From NCBI GenBank assembly GCA_965243385.1, contig CBDEUV010000002.1, positions 4,774,001-4,838,000 of the forward strand: a DNA stretch of 64,000 nt, written 5' to 3'. The notes beneath the pieces were generated by a model that saw only the letters and a list, made by a program, of their open reading frames with translations, was not told the origin of the DNA and searched no databases. This DNA comes from JANSYA01 sp965243385 (GTDB lineage: Bacteria; Spirochaetota; Leptospiria; Leptospirales; Leptonemataceae). Position numbers and translations under genes: made by a program. Of the stretch, positions 51,171 through 59,950 are shown piece after piece. The first letter of the stretch is position 1, and every line of letters begins with the position of its first letter.

Positions 51171-52784
51171 ATGTTTCCCAAAAAATCGATTTCTTCTATT
51201 ATAATGTCCGGTGCGTTCGTTTTGAGCTTCGGTTTGCCGCTCGGCGGCGAACTTGCGGCCGAGCAGCCCCCCGCCGGTTTCCTGCGTATGGAGCGCGAGC
51301 TGGAGGCCCTGGCTCCCGAATTGATGCGCAAGCACGGCGTGGTCGGAGCGCAGATCCATCTCTTCGGCGACGCGGCGGGCGCGGCGGATCGAAGTCTGGT
51401 CTTCGGTCATCGCGACGCGCAGCGCGAGCAGCTCGTAACTCCGGACACGCTCTTTCAGGCCGCGGACCTGGTGCGGCCCGTGACCGCTTATCTGCTGCTG
51501 GATCTGCTTGAGACGCAGCGCCGTGCTGCTGGCGCCGGCGATTTCGCGACCGCTGTCAATCGGCGACTGGCGGCCTTAGCGGAGTTCCCCGTTCAGGGCG
51601 CCGAAGACAGTAGCGATTCCGACGCGACGCTGGCCCCGTTTTCGGCCTACGAACTGCTGACGATGGCGTCGGGTCTGCCCGCTTCGCGCGATGGTTTGAT
51701 CCGGGGTGAACTGGAGCGGCCGGACGCGAAAGCCTATCTGCGCGAGCGACTGGCGTTGACCCACGCTCCGGGCGAGCTGTTTGCTATATCGCCGGAGGCA
51801 TACGCGTACGCGGGCGAGTATCTGTCTCAGCAGAGCGGCGAAGGCTTCGATGCACGGGCGCCCCGGATTCTGCGCGAACGATTCGGAATCCGGACGGCCT
51901 GTATCGAACGCACGCAGTGTTCGGAAGCGGCGACGCTGGCGGACGGTACGGTGCATTCGGGCAAATACGTGTTCCCGCTGGATCCGCCGCATGTGTTGTA
52001 TCCCTCCGCGGATTCCCTCTGGATTTCGGCCGGCGACTACGGGCGTTTCTTAAAGCAGGTCGTGCGTCGTTCGACCGGCGGCGATCCCGCCGCGGCCGGA
52101 CTATTCCAGCCCCTGCGACGTTCGGCTCCGGGGCTGGGCGGACACTCCATGGGCTTTCAGGCCCTGCGTGGCCAGCAATCCGTTGCATTGTATTCGGTCG
52201 AGGGCCGCCAGCCCGGCTTCGCCTCGTACGCCTTTGTTACACCGGGCGGCCGCGGCGCGGTGCTGCTCTGTAATTCCAACGAACGTTTTTTCATTCGTGA
52301 AATGGTCTCGTATCTCTACGATCGTTTCGCGCTGCTCGAAAAGAACCCGCCGTCCGTCGATGCGAAGGCTCTGGACGCCGCCCGCCAGCTGGAAGGTTCG
52401 TATCGGGCCCGCGCCACCGTGCCCGCCCGCGAAAGCCTGTTTTCTTTTTTAACGGACGTGCGCATTCAGGTCGGCGCCCGGCGCATCGACTTCGGCGGGG
52501 TCTTTCAAAAAGACGCAGGCGTTCAGCTCTACCCGCTCGAGTCCGCGCAGCCCGACCTCTATCTGGCGCGCGGCGCGGTGACCATGGACGGCTGGCGGGT
52601 TAAAGTCCGCCGCGACTCCGACGGCGACATCGTCGGGCTCGATTCGGATCTTGTGCGCTACGACCGCGTACATCCCCTCGCTTCCGCCTGGGCGATTTTG
52701 ATGTATCTGGGTATGTTAACATCGATCCCGGTTCTGCTGTTTATGCTGTTTATTATTCGGCGCAGGTCGGACCGGACGACCTGA
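51171..52784 (+). CDS. Beta-lactamase-fold (serine hydrolase-like) protein with replaced catalytic residues
   Basis: A 537-residue protein with an N-terminal signal peptide or anchor (IIMSGAFVLSFGLPLGGEL) and a C-terminal membrane helix (ILMYLGMLTSIPVLLFMLFI). The middle has the class C beta-lactamase/PBP fold, with LASGLPASRDG-like helices and a tail domain. The SxxK motif position reads QAADLVRPVTAYLL, so Ser is Asp99 and Lys is Arg102. The YxN motif position reads FAISPEAYAYAG, so neither Tyr nor Asn is present. The fold is kept, but hydrolysis is unlikely. It may bind peptidoglycan or another ligand. Confidence 0.8.
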   Translation: MFPKKSISSIIMSGAFVLSFGLPLGGELAAEQPPAGFLRMERELEALAPELMRKHGVVGAQIHLFGDAAGAADRSLVFGHRDAQREQLVTPDTLFQAADLVRPVTAYLLLDLLETQRRAAGAGDFATAVNRRLAALAEFPVQGAEDSSDSDATLAPFSAYELLTMASGLPASRDGLIRGELERPDAKAYLRERLALTHAPGELFAISPEAYAYAGEYLSQQSGEGFDARAPRILRERFGIRTACIERTQCSEAATLADGTVHSGKYVFPLDPPHVLYPSADSLWISAGDYGRFLKQVVRRSTGGDPAAAGLFQPLRRSAPGLGGHSMGFQALRGQQSVALYSVEGRQPGFASYAFVTPGGRGAVLLCNSNERFFIREMVSYLYDRFALLEKNPPSVDAKALDAARQLEGSYRARATVPARESLFSFLTDVRIQVGARRIDFGGVFQKDAGVQLYPLESAQPDLYLARGAVTMDGWRVKVRRDSDGDIVGLDSDLVRYDRVHPLASAWAILMYLGMLTSIPVLLFMLFIIRRRSDRTT

Positions 52785-52808
52785 GTACAAGCGCGAGGCC
52801 ACGCAGCC

Positions 52809-54362
52809 ATGAGTAACGAAATTCAAACAGCCGAAGTCGGACCGGGCGACACCACCCCCGTACCGGAAGACACCGGGCCCAGGCACGTGGTCATCGTGGG
52901 CGGCGGCGGGTTCGCGGGTATCAACGCCGCGCGGACTCTCGGCAACCAGAAGGGCGTTCGGGTCACGGTCATCGACCAGCGCAATCACCATCTTTTTCAG
53001 CCTTTGCTATACCAGGTGGCGCTCGCGGCCCTGAGTCCCGCGGATATCGCGAGCCCGATTCGCACGGTGCTTTCGGATACGAACAACGTCGAAGTGCTGA
53101 TGGGCAACGTCGAAAACGTGGACCTGAAAAATCGCGAGATTCACTTCGACGGCGAAAGTCGATTGAACTACGACTATCTGATCATGGCCTGCGGCGCGAG
53201 CCACAGTTATTTCGGCCGCGACGACTGGGAGAATTTCGCGCCGGGTTTGAAATCGGTCGAAGAAGCCACCGAGATTCGCCGGCGAGTCCTGATGGCCTTC
53301 GAACTCGCCGAACGCGAACCCGATCCTGAATTGCGCAAGCAGTACCTGACTTTCGTAATCATCGGCGGCGGCCCAACGGGCGTCGAGCTCGCGGGCGCCA
53401 TCGGCGAAATCACGCGTTATACTCTGACTCGCGATTTTCGCCATATCGACCCGCGTCTGACCCGCATCATTTTAATCGAAGCCGGTCCCCGCATTCTGGG
53501 TTCGTTTCACGAAGACCTTTCCGCGAAGGCCGCCCGCGGTCTCGAACGGCTTGGCGTTACGATCTGGAGCAATACCCGCGTCACCGACGTGCGGCCCGAC
53601 GGCGTAATGTGCGGCAGCGAACGGGTGCAGGAAAGCATTCAGGCCCGCACGGTGCTCTGGGCCGCCGGTGTGCGCCCCTCGGATATCAACGCGAAATTAC
53701 AGCAAACCGCGAACGTCGAGCTCGGACCGGGCGGTCGCATCAAAGTCGAGAAGGATTTAACCGTGCCCGGTCATTCCGAAGTCTTCGTGCTGGGCGATCA
53801 GGCGAATTTCACGCACTATGATCAGCCGACGCTGCCAGGTCTCGCGCCCGTCGCGATTCAGATGGGCCGGCACGCCGCAAAAAATATTCTCAACGACGTG
53901 CGCGGGAAAAAGCGCGTCGATTTTCGCTACGTGGACAAGGGCAGCATGGCGACCATCGGTCGCGCGGATGCGGTCGTGCAAACGAAGCTGCTGCGCTTCG
54001 GCGGCCTGACGGCCTGGCTGGCCTGGCTGTTCGTACACATCTTCTATTTGATCGGATTCAAGAACCGGCTGCTGGTTTTTATTCAGTGGTTCTGGTCGTA
54101 CATGACGCTCGGGCGCGGCGCGCGTTTGATCACCAGCCGAAACTGGAAACCGGAGCGCCGGGTCGACATGGCCTCGCGCTACGAACACGCCTTTCACCGG
54201 GCGATGGCCACGCGCAAAAAAGCGGTGCAAAAGAAACAAAAGAGCGCCGCTCGCAAGAAAGCGGCCGCGGCCAGAACGAAGAAGGCTGCCCGCAAAGCTT
54301 CTGCAAAGGCCTCGGAAAAAAAGTCGAAGAAAAAGGCGTCCCGCGGCGCCGCCCGCAAATGA
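52809..54362 (+). CDS. ndh: Type II NADH dehydrogenase (FAD/NAD-dependent oxidoreductase)
   Basis: A 517-residue protein. The first nucleotide-binding motif is VIVGGGGFAGINAARTLG, the second is FVIIGGGPTGVELAGAIGE, and the third FAD region is VFVLGDQANFTHYD. The membrane-binding C-terminal part has aromatic helices (WLAWLFVHIFYLIGFKNRL). It oxidises NADH and reduces quinone without pumping protons. The last ~80 residues are an unusual Lys/Ala-rich, histone-like tail (AAARTKKAARKASAKASEKK) that could contact nucleic acid or acidic lipids. It starts 24 bases after the preceding gene. Confidence 0.9.
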   Translation: MSNEIQTAEVGPGDTTPVPEDTGPRHVVIVGGGGFAGINAARTLGNQKGVRVTVIDQRNHHLFQPLLYQVALAALSPADIASPIRTVLSDTNNVEVLMGNVENVDLKNREIHFDGESRLNYDYLIMACGASHSYFGRDDWENFAPGLKSVEEATEIRRRVLMAFELAEREPDPELRKQYLTFVIIGGGPTGVELAGAIGEITRYTLTRDFRHIDPRLTRIILIEAGPRILGSFHEDLSAKAARGLERLGVTIWSNTRVTDVRPDGVMCGSERVQESIQARTVLWAAGVRPSDINAKLQQTANVELGPGGRIKVEKDLTVPGHSEVFVLGDQANFTHYDQPTLPGLAPVAIQMGRHAAKNILNDVRGKKRVDFRYVDKGSMATIGRADAVVQTKLLRFGGLTAWLAWLFVHIFYLIGFKNRLLVFIQWFWSYMTLGRGARLITSRNWKPERRVDMASRYEHAFHRAMATRKKAVQKKQKSAARKKAAAARTKKAARKASAKASEKKSKKKASRGAARK

Positions 54363-54421
54363 TTCGCGGCCGGGCCGCGCGCACTCAAATTTACTCCCCG
54401 TTACGGGATGGATAGCAACAC

Positions 54422-56254
54422 ATGGAAATTCGCAACGTTTCAATTATCGCGCACGTCGACCACGGCAAGACGACTCTGGTCGACGGTCTGCTCGATCTGA
54501 CGGGATCCCTGGCCGACAAAGAACGCCAGGACCGGGTCATGGACAGCATGGACTTAGAACGCGAGCGGGGCATTACGATCCGCTCGAAGAACGCGTCGGT
54601 CGAGTACAAAGACACGAAGATCAATATCATCGACACTCCCGGTCACGCCGACTTCGGCGGCGAAGTGGAGCGCGTGCTTTCGATGGCGGATTGCTCGTTA
54701 TTGCTCGTGGACGCATTCGACGGTCCCATGCCGCAAACCCGCTTCGTTTTACAGAAGAGCCTGAGCCTCGGTCACCGACCGATTCTCGTAATCAATAAAG
54801 TGGATCGCGACGGCGCCGATCCCGACGCGGTGCTCGACAAAGTCTTCGACCTTTTCGACGAGCTGGGCGCGACGTCCGAACAGCACGATTTTCCGGTCGT
54901 GTATTGTTCGGCCAAGAACGGTTACGCTTCCCTGGAACTTGCCCGGGCCGGCAACGAAGACAAAGATTTTATTCCGCTGCTCGATTTGATCTTAAAGCAC
55001 GTGCCGCCGGTGCCGGGGGATCCCGCCGAGCCGCTGCAATTTCAGATCATGAATCTGGACTACGACGATTACGTCGGCAGCCTGGGCATCGGTCGGGTCT
55101 TTCGCGGATCGATCCGGACCGGAGAAACTCTGGCCGTATTGCGCCAGGACGGAACCACCGAAAGCTTTCGCGTATCCAAGCTGTACGGCTACGAAGGAAT
55201 TCGCCGGGTGGAAATCGAATCCGCGGTCGTCGGCGATATCATCGCGCTGGCGGGACTCTCCGATATGAACATCGGCGAAACCATCTGTCCTCCGGATAAG
55301 ATCGAAGCCCGGCCGCCGATTACCGTCGACGAACCCACGGTATCCATGTTCTTTCTTGTAAACGATTCGCCCTTCGCGGGACGCGAAGGCGATTATGTAA
55401 CGACCCGCCAGCTGCGCGACCGTCTGTTCAAAGAAAAGATGACCAACGTGGCGCTGCGGGTCTACGACGATCCCAAGCGCCCCGACCGTTTTCAGGTGCA
55501 GGGCCGCGGCGATTTGCATCTCGCGATTCTCGTCGAAACCATGCGCCGGGAAGGATACGAGCTCCAGGTTTCGCGCCCCGAAGTGATTCTGAAAGAAGAG
55601 GGCGGCAAAACGCTCGAACCCATGGAAGAGGTGGTGATCGACGTCGCCGAAGAATTCTCCGGCACCGTAATCAGCGAGCTGAATCGTCGCAAAGGCGATA
55701 TGCGCAGTATGGAAACTTCGCCGCACGGCACGACCCGCGTGGAATACGTCGTGCCGACCCGCGGTCTGATCGGCTTTCGCAGTTTTCTGTTAACCGAGAG
55801 CCGGGGAACCGCCGCATTGACGTCGCGCTTTCTCGATTACGCGCCGTATGCTGGCGAAATCCCCGGTCGTAAATCCGGAGCGCTGGTTTCCACCGAGCAG
55901 GGGGAAACCGTTCCCTTCGCGCTGTGGGGCATTCAGGAGCGCGGCGCGCTCTTTATCGGCCCGGGGATTTCGGTATATGGCGGAATGGTCCTGGGCGAGT
56001 GCTCGCGCGAAAACGATATGGATGTGAATCCCTGCAAAGAAAAGAAATTATCGAATGTGCGCGCTTCCGGTTCGGACGAGGCTGTGCGCCTGACCCCGCC
56101 GCGTTTAATGAACCTGGATCGTTCGATCGAGTTCATCGATGAAGACGAGCTGGTCGAGGTTACGCCCAAAAATATTCGCATTCGCAAACGTTATCTGGAC
56201 CCCGTAGACCGCCGCCGCTACGCGAAAAACAAATTGGCCGCCGCCAATTCCTGA
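54422..56254 (+). CDS. typA: Translational GTPase TypA/BipA
   Basis: A 610-residue protein of standard length. The G domain has G1 AHVDHGKTTLVDG, the effector loop GITIRSKNASVEYKD, G3 IIDTPGHADFGGE and G4 INKVDRDGADPDAV. EF-G-like domains follow, then the BipA-specific C-terminal region (RGLIGFRSFLLTESRG, VRLTPPRLMNLDRSIEFI). It binds the ribosome under stress or cold and assists 50S assembly. The stop at 56252-56254 overlaps the presumed start of the pabB-pabC fusion, so the two are probably transcribed together. Confidence 0.95.
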   Translation: MEIRNVSIIAHVDHGKTTLVDGLLDLTGSLADKERQDRVMDSMDLERERGITIRSKNASVEYKDTKINIIDTPGHADFGGEVERVLSMADCSLLLVDAFDGPMPQTRFVLQKSLSLGHRPILVINKVDRDGADPDAVLDKVFDLFDELGATSEQHDFPVVYCSAKNGYASLELARAGNEDKDFIPLLDLILKHVPPVPGDPAEPLQFQIMNLDYDDYVGSLGIGRVFRGSIRTGETLAVLRQDGTTESFRVSKLYGYEGIRRVEIESAVVGDIIALAGLSDMNIGETICPPDKIEARPPITVDEPTVSMFFLVNDSPFAGREGDYVTTRQLRDRLFKEKMTNVALRVYDDPKRPDRFQVQGRGDLHLAILVETMRREGYELQVSRPEVILKEEGGKTLEPMEEVVIDVAEEFSGTVISELNRRKGDMRSMETSPHGTTRVEYVVPTRGLIGFRSFLLTESRGTAALTSRFLDYAPYAGEIPGRKSGALVSTEQGETVPFALWGIQERGALFIGPGISVYGGMVLGECSRENDMDVNPCKEKKLSNVRASGSDEAVRLTPPRLMNLDRSIEFIDEDELVEVTPKNIRIRKRYLDPVDRRRYAKNKLAAANS

Positions 56255-58370
56255 GCCCGTTCCCGGCCGACCTTTCGTACTGCTGGAGCAGGCGCCCCGG
56301 ACCGGCGGCCGGGACGAGGCTCGCGATCGGCGGCACGGGGCTGAGTTTGAAGCAAGCTGGCCGTCCGGCGTCGACCGCAGAACCGGTCTGCTCTTCAGTG
56401 AGCCTCGCGAAATTATCTATTGCACCGACGCCCGCCAGGTGCCGGCCGCATTCGAGCGCGCGGACCGCCTGCGCGCGGCCGGCTTGAGCGTCGCCGGCTA
56501 CGCCGCCTACGAAGCGAGCACGATTGCGAATGCCGATGTTATCGCCCCTGCGAGCCAGCCGGCCGGGGCCGGTGAAATACCCGATCGAAATCCGCGGAAC
56601 GGCTCGCTGCCGCTGGTCTTTCTGCTGGTTTGTGACACAGCGCGCGAAGTCGTCGTCGAAGAATTCCTGGAGGCGGAGCTGGCGCGTCGGAATCCGGGGG
56701 CGGTCGATCGAGCGGTCGAAGGCGGATATTCCCTGAAATTGCGCGATCGAGCCGGCACCGCGCAGACGCGCGCGAAATTTCGGACGGCTCTCGAACGGAT
56801 CAAAGAACATCTCGCCGCCGGCGAATGCTACCAGGTCAATTATACCCAGAACCTGCATCTCGATTTCGAGGGCGAGATGATCGGCCTGTATCAGCGCCTG
56901 CGCCGCCTGCAGCCGACCGCGTACAGCGCGCTCATCGATCTGGGAGATTCTGACGAAGCCGGGCGATCACCGCGCGCCGTGCTTTCGCTTTCGCCGGAAC
57001 TCTTCTTCGAATTCAGACCCGCCGCTGAGAATCCCGCGAACCAAAGCGAAAACTATGTATTAGAAACGCGCCCCACCCGGGGGCCGAACCAAAACAAAGA
57101 TTATATTCTGGAGACGCGCCCCATGAAAGGAACGGCGCCGCGTTACAGTAATCCGGATCTGGATCGCGAAAGCCGGGAAACCCTTGCGCGTGATCCCAAG
57201 ATTCTTGCGGAACATCGCATGATCGTGGATTTACTGCGCAACGATCTCGGGGTGCACGCGAAACCCGGCGGCGTCAGTCTACCGGAGATGCTCACGCTGG
57301 AATCGCACGATACGGTGCACCAGATGACCAGTCTGGTCCGCGCGCATGTCGCCGACGCAGGCAATGCGCGGCTCTTTCGCGATATCTTTCCGGCGCTCTT
57401 TCCCTGCGGTTCGATTACCGGAGCGCCGAAGCGCGCGGCCCGTCGGATCATCGCCGATCTGGAGATGGAGCCGCGGGGCGTATATACAGGTGCGATCGGT
57501 TACGCAAGCCCCGAGCGGGCGCGTTTTAATGTGGCGATTCGCACGCTGAGTATCGACGGTCGGCACGCGAGTTACGGCAGCGGCTGCGGCATCGTCTGGG
57601 ATTCGGAGCCGGAAGCGGAATGGGAAGAGTATCGTCTGAAGCAGGCCTTTTTGAAACCGGCGCTCGACGATTTCGCCCTGATCGAAACGATGTTGTTCGA
57701 CGGCGTTCGTTTCAGTATGATGCGAGAACATCTGCGGCGCCTGTGGGATTCCGCGCGTCATTATCATATCCCGCTGGATTTATCAGAATTACTGGATGCG
57801 ATGACGGCGTTTCAATCGGAGCATGCGCGTGAAACCCGGCGGGTTCGACTGACCGTCGATCGTAGCGGGCTAATCGCTATAGAATCCGAGCCGTGGCCGC
57901 ACCTGTTTCGCAATTTAGGCGCAGACCTGAGTGTGGACTGGCGCGGCGACGGGCCTGTCCAGGAATTCAAGCTGGCTTCGGAGGCGGAAGTGCAATCGAT
58001 TCGCCTGGCCGACGACCGCGTGTATTCGGGCGATCCTTTCCGACGCCACAAAACCACCGAACGCTCGCTGTACGATCGCGAGCTTGCGGCGACCCGTGCA
58101 GCCGGCTTTTCCGACAGCCTGTTTTTGAACGAGCGGGGGGAGGTCGTGGAAAGTACAATCGCGAATCTTTTGATCCACACGCCCGGGGACGAATGGCTCA
58201 CCCCGGCCGTGGATTGCGGCGCTCTACCTGGAGTCTTTCTGGCGGCACTGGATAAATATTACCCCGGTCGGGTCCAACGGGTCCGTCTCGGGCTGGCAGC
58301 GGCCCGCGCGGCCGGTCGCTGGTACCTGGTCAATTCTCTGCGGGGCGCCTGGCCGGTGCGTCTGGAATAA
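56247..58370 (+). CDS. pabB: Aminodeoxychorismate synthase component I fused to aminodeoxychorismate lyase (PabB-PabC)
   Basis: About 707 residues. The N-terminal ~420 residues are the chorismate-binding domain (FVLLEQAP at the start, then FRTALERIKEHLAAGECYQV and SLSPELFFEF); the GSITGAPKRAA and VDLLRNDLG motifs confirm the fold. The C-terminal ~270 residues are a class IV PLP aminotransferase domain (ALIETMLFDGVRFSMMREHL, SLYDRELAATRA, SLFLNERGEVVE). Together they make 4-aminobenzoate for folate. No ATG, GTG or TTG lies in frame before 56439, yet homology begins near 56260. I take the ATT at 56247 (or CTG at 56280) as start. The ETRPxKG motif is duplicated (57039-57134). Confidence 0.85.
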   Translation: MPEPVPGRPFVLLEQAPRTGGRDEARDRRHGAEFEASWPSGVDRRTGLLFSEPREIIYCTDARQVPAAFERADRLRAAGLSVAGYAAYEASTIANADVIAPASQPAGAGEIPDRNPRNGSLPLVFLLVCDTAREVVVEEFLEAELARRNPGAVDRAVEGGYSLKLRDRAGTAQTRAKFRTALERIKEHLAAGECYQVNYTQNLHLDFEGEMIGLYQRLRRLQPTAYSALIDLGDSDEAGRSPRAVLSLSPELFFEFRPAAENPANQSENYVLETRPTRGPNQNKDYILETRPMKGTAPRYSNPDLDRESRETLARDPKILAEHRMIVDLLRNDLGVHAKPGGVSLPEMLTLESHDTVHQMTSLVRAHVADAGNARLFRDIFPALFPCGSITGAPKRAARRIIADLEMEPRGVYTGAIGYASPERARFNVAIRTLSIDGRHASYGSGCGIVWDSEPEAEWEEYRLKQAFLKPALDDFALIETMLFDGVRFSMMREHLRRLWDSARHYHIPLDLSELLDAMTAFQSEHARETRRVRLTVDRSGLIAIESEPWPHLFRNLGADLSVDWRGDGPVQEFKLASEAEVQSIRLADDRVYSGDPFRRHKTTERSLYDRELAATRAAGFSDSLFLNERGEVVESTIANLLIHTPGDEWLTPAVDCGALPGVFLAALDKYYPGRVQRVRLGLAAARAAGRWYLVNSLRGAWPVRLE

Positions 58371-58471
58371 GATTCGACGTCGAATTACACTGTACGTTGA
58401 CGCTGGTACCTCTCTCGAAAAATTGGCTTTGCAAGCGTATGATAGCCGGTCATACGGGGAATGAGACATAA

Positions 58472-58981
58472 ATGCCTGAATCGGCGCCGCATTCTGAAAA
58501 GTGGAACGGCAGCGGTCGAATCGGCGGGTCGAGTTTCGGGCAGGCAAAGGCAGTGGCAGAACAGGAAGCGGCACCTCTGGATCGAGTCCGGCTGCAAATC
58601 CCGTCGCATCCGCGATATGTGGGATTCGCCCGGGATACGATCTATCGGCTGGCGCTGCAGAATGGACTGGCGATGGCCGGAGCCTTTGATCTAAAGATCG
58701 TTACCGGCGAAGCTCTGACGAATATTATCAAACACGCATACGACGGAAAATCCGACAAAGCGATCTTCATCGAAGTTCTGATGTACCAAAATTATCTGGA
58801 AATACGCTTTCGCGATCTCGGTCGCCAGATCCCGATCACATCGCAGCACGCCCGCGATCTTTCAGACTATCGCGAGCGCGGCCTGGGCGTTTTCCTGATC
58901 AGCGAGCTCTCCGACTATCACTACTACGATCAGACTCGCTCTGTCGGCACGGAGCTGGTCATCAAGAAGAGGCTGCAATAA
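58472..58981 (+). CDS. Anti-sigma-type serine/threonine kinase (RsbW-like HATPase)
   Basis: A 169-residue protein. A charged N-terminal ~35 residues are followed by a GHKL ATP-binding fold: TGEALTNIIKHAYDG is the N box, IRFRDLGRQIP the G1 box and ERGLGVFLISELSD the G2 box. There is no receiver or histidine phosphotransfer domain, so it acts like anti-sigma kinases that bind and phosphorylate STAS antagonists. GGGGAATGAG precedes the ATG. Its stop overlaps the start of the lipoate ligase by one base (TAATGG). Confidence 0.85.
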   Translation: MPESAPHSEKWNGSGRIGGSSFGQAKAVAEQEAAPLDRVRLQIPSHPRYVGFARDTIYRLALQNGLAMAGAFDLKIVTGEALTNIIKHAYDGKSDKAIFIEVLMYQNYLEIRFRDLGRQIPITSQHARDLSDYRERGLGVFLISELSDYHYYDQTRSVGTELVIKKRLQ

Positions 58982-59880
58982 TGGCGTTTGAGCTGCTTGA
59001 TCTCAAACCCCGCAATCCTTTTCTATCGGTGGCGCTGGACGAGGCGCTCTGCCGCTTCGTCGCGGACCAGGGTCGCATCGGCGGCCTGCGGCTGTGGTCG
59101 AATCCGACTTCGATCATTCTGGGCCGGACCTGCGAAGCGCATAAGAATCTGAACGATCCCGAAGCTCAGCTCGTGCTGACGCACAAGAAGTCCCGCTGGA
59201 ATCGCCAGCCGCTTTTGTGTCGCCGGGCGTCCGGGGGCGGCACGGTGCTGCACGGACCGGGCAATCTAAACTACAGCGTTTTCATTTCACTAAAACACGC
59301 GCCGGAAATGTTTTCGTTGCGGCATTCCTACGGCCGCCTGCTGGAGATGGTGCAGCGGGCGTTGACCGCCCAGGGCATTTCCACGGTCATTCGCGGCCAG
59401 TCGGACCTGGTGCTGGAAAGCGACGACGGTATCTTCCGTAAGATTTCGGGCAACGCGCAGTTTCGCAAACACAACGTGCTCGTATTGCACGGCACCCTGA
59501 TCACCCGTCCGGATTTGATCGAAACCATCAGCGAATTTTTGAAACACCCGCCAAAAGAGCCCGACTATCGCGCCGGTCGGAACCACCGCAGCTTCCTGGG
59601 AAGCCTGCCGGACTCGTTCGACCTGTCCGCTTTTTACAGCTGCTTCGCGCGCGAATTTCGCCAGCTGGTCGGGGTGGACCGACTCATCCCGCTATCGGAA
59701 CTCGGGCGGCGCGAAGTTTATCGCAGCGTTCGCCGTTTGGTCTACGCATCGTACGCTTCGCGCGAATGGATTCTGAACGGCAAACTCGATTACAGCGCGG
59801 TGAACGCGACCCGGGTCAAACCGGCCACTTCGCTCGAAGCCTCCTCAGTGGGCGGATCCCTCGGAGGCGGCGCCGTTTGA
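58981..59880 (+). CDS. Lipoate/biotin protein ligase-fold protein
   Basis: A 299-residue protein of the BPL/LplA/LipB superfamily. The conserved RRASGGGTVLHGPGNLNYSVF is the Gly-rich ligand loop. DGIFRKISGNAQFRKHNVLVLHGTLI carries the Lys and Gly of the LplA-type active site. It likely attaches lipoate to dehydrogenase E2 subunits or GcvH, or acts as an octanoyl/lipoyl transferase. It overlaps the anti-sigma kinase gene by one base, an odd operon partner. glyA follows after 70 bases, perhaps relevant because glycine cleavage needs lipoylated GcvH. Confidence 0.85.
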   Translation: MAFELLDLKPRNPFLSVALDEALCRFVADQGRIGGLRLWSNPTSIILGRTCEAHKNLNDPEAQLVLTHKKSRWNRQPLLCRRASGGGTVLHGPGNLNYSVFISLKHAPEMFSLRHSYGRLLEMVQRALTAQGISTVIRGQSDLVLESDDGIFRKISGNAQFRKHNVLVLHGTLITRPDLIETISEFLKHPPKEPDYRAGRNHRSFLGSLPDSFDLSAFYSCFAREFRQLVGVDRLIPLSELGRREVYRSVRRLVYASYASREWILNGKLDYSAVNATRVKPATSLEASSVGGSLGGGAV

Positions 59881-59950
59881 ACACCCCGCCTCTGAATCGC
59901 ATTCCTGAATTGAAACAACTGAACGCAAGCCCAGCTTACGGAGTATACGA

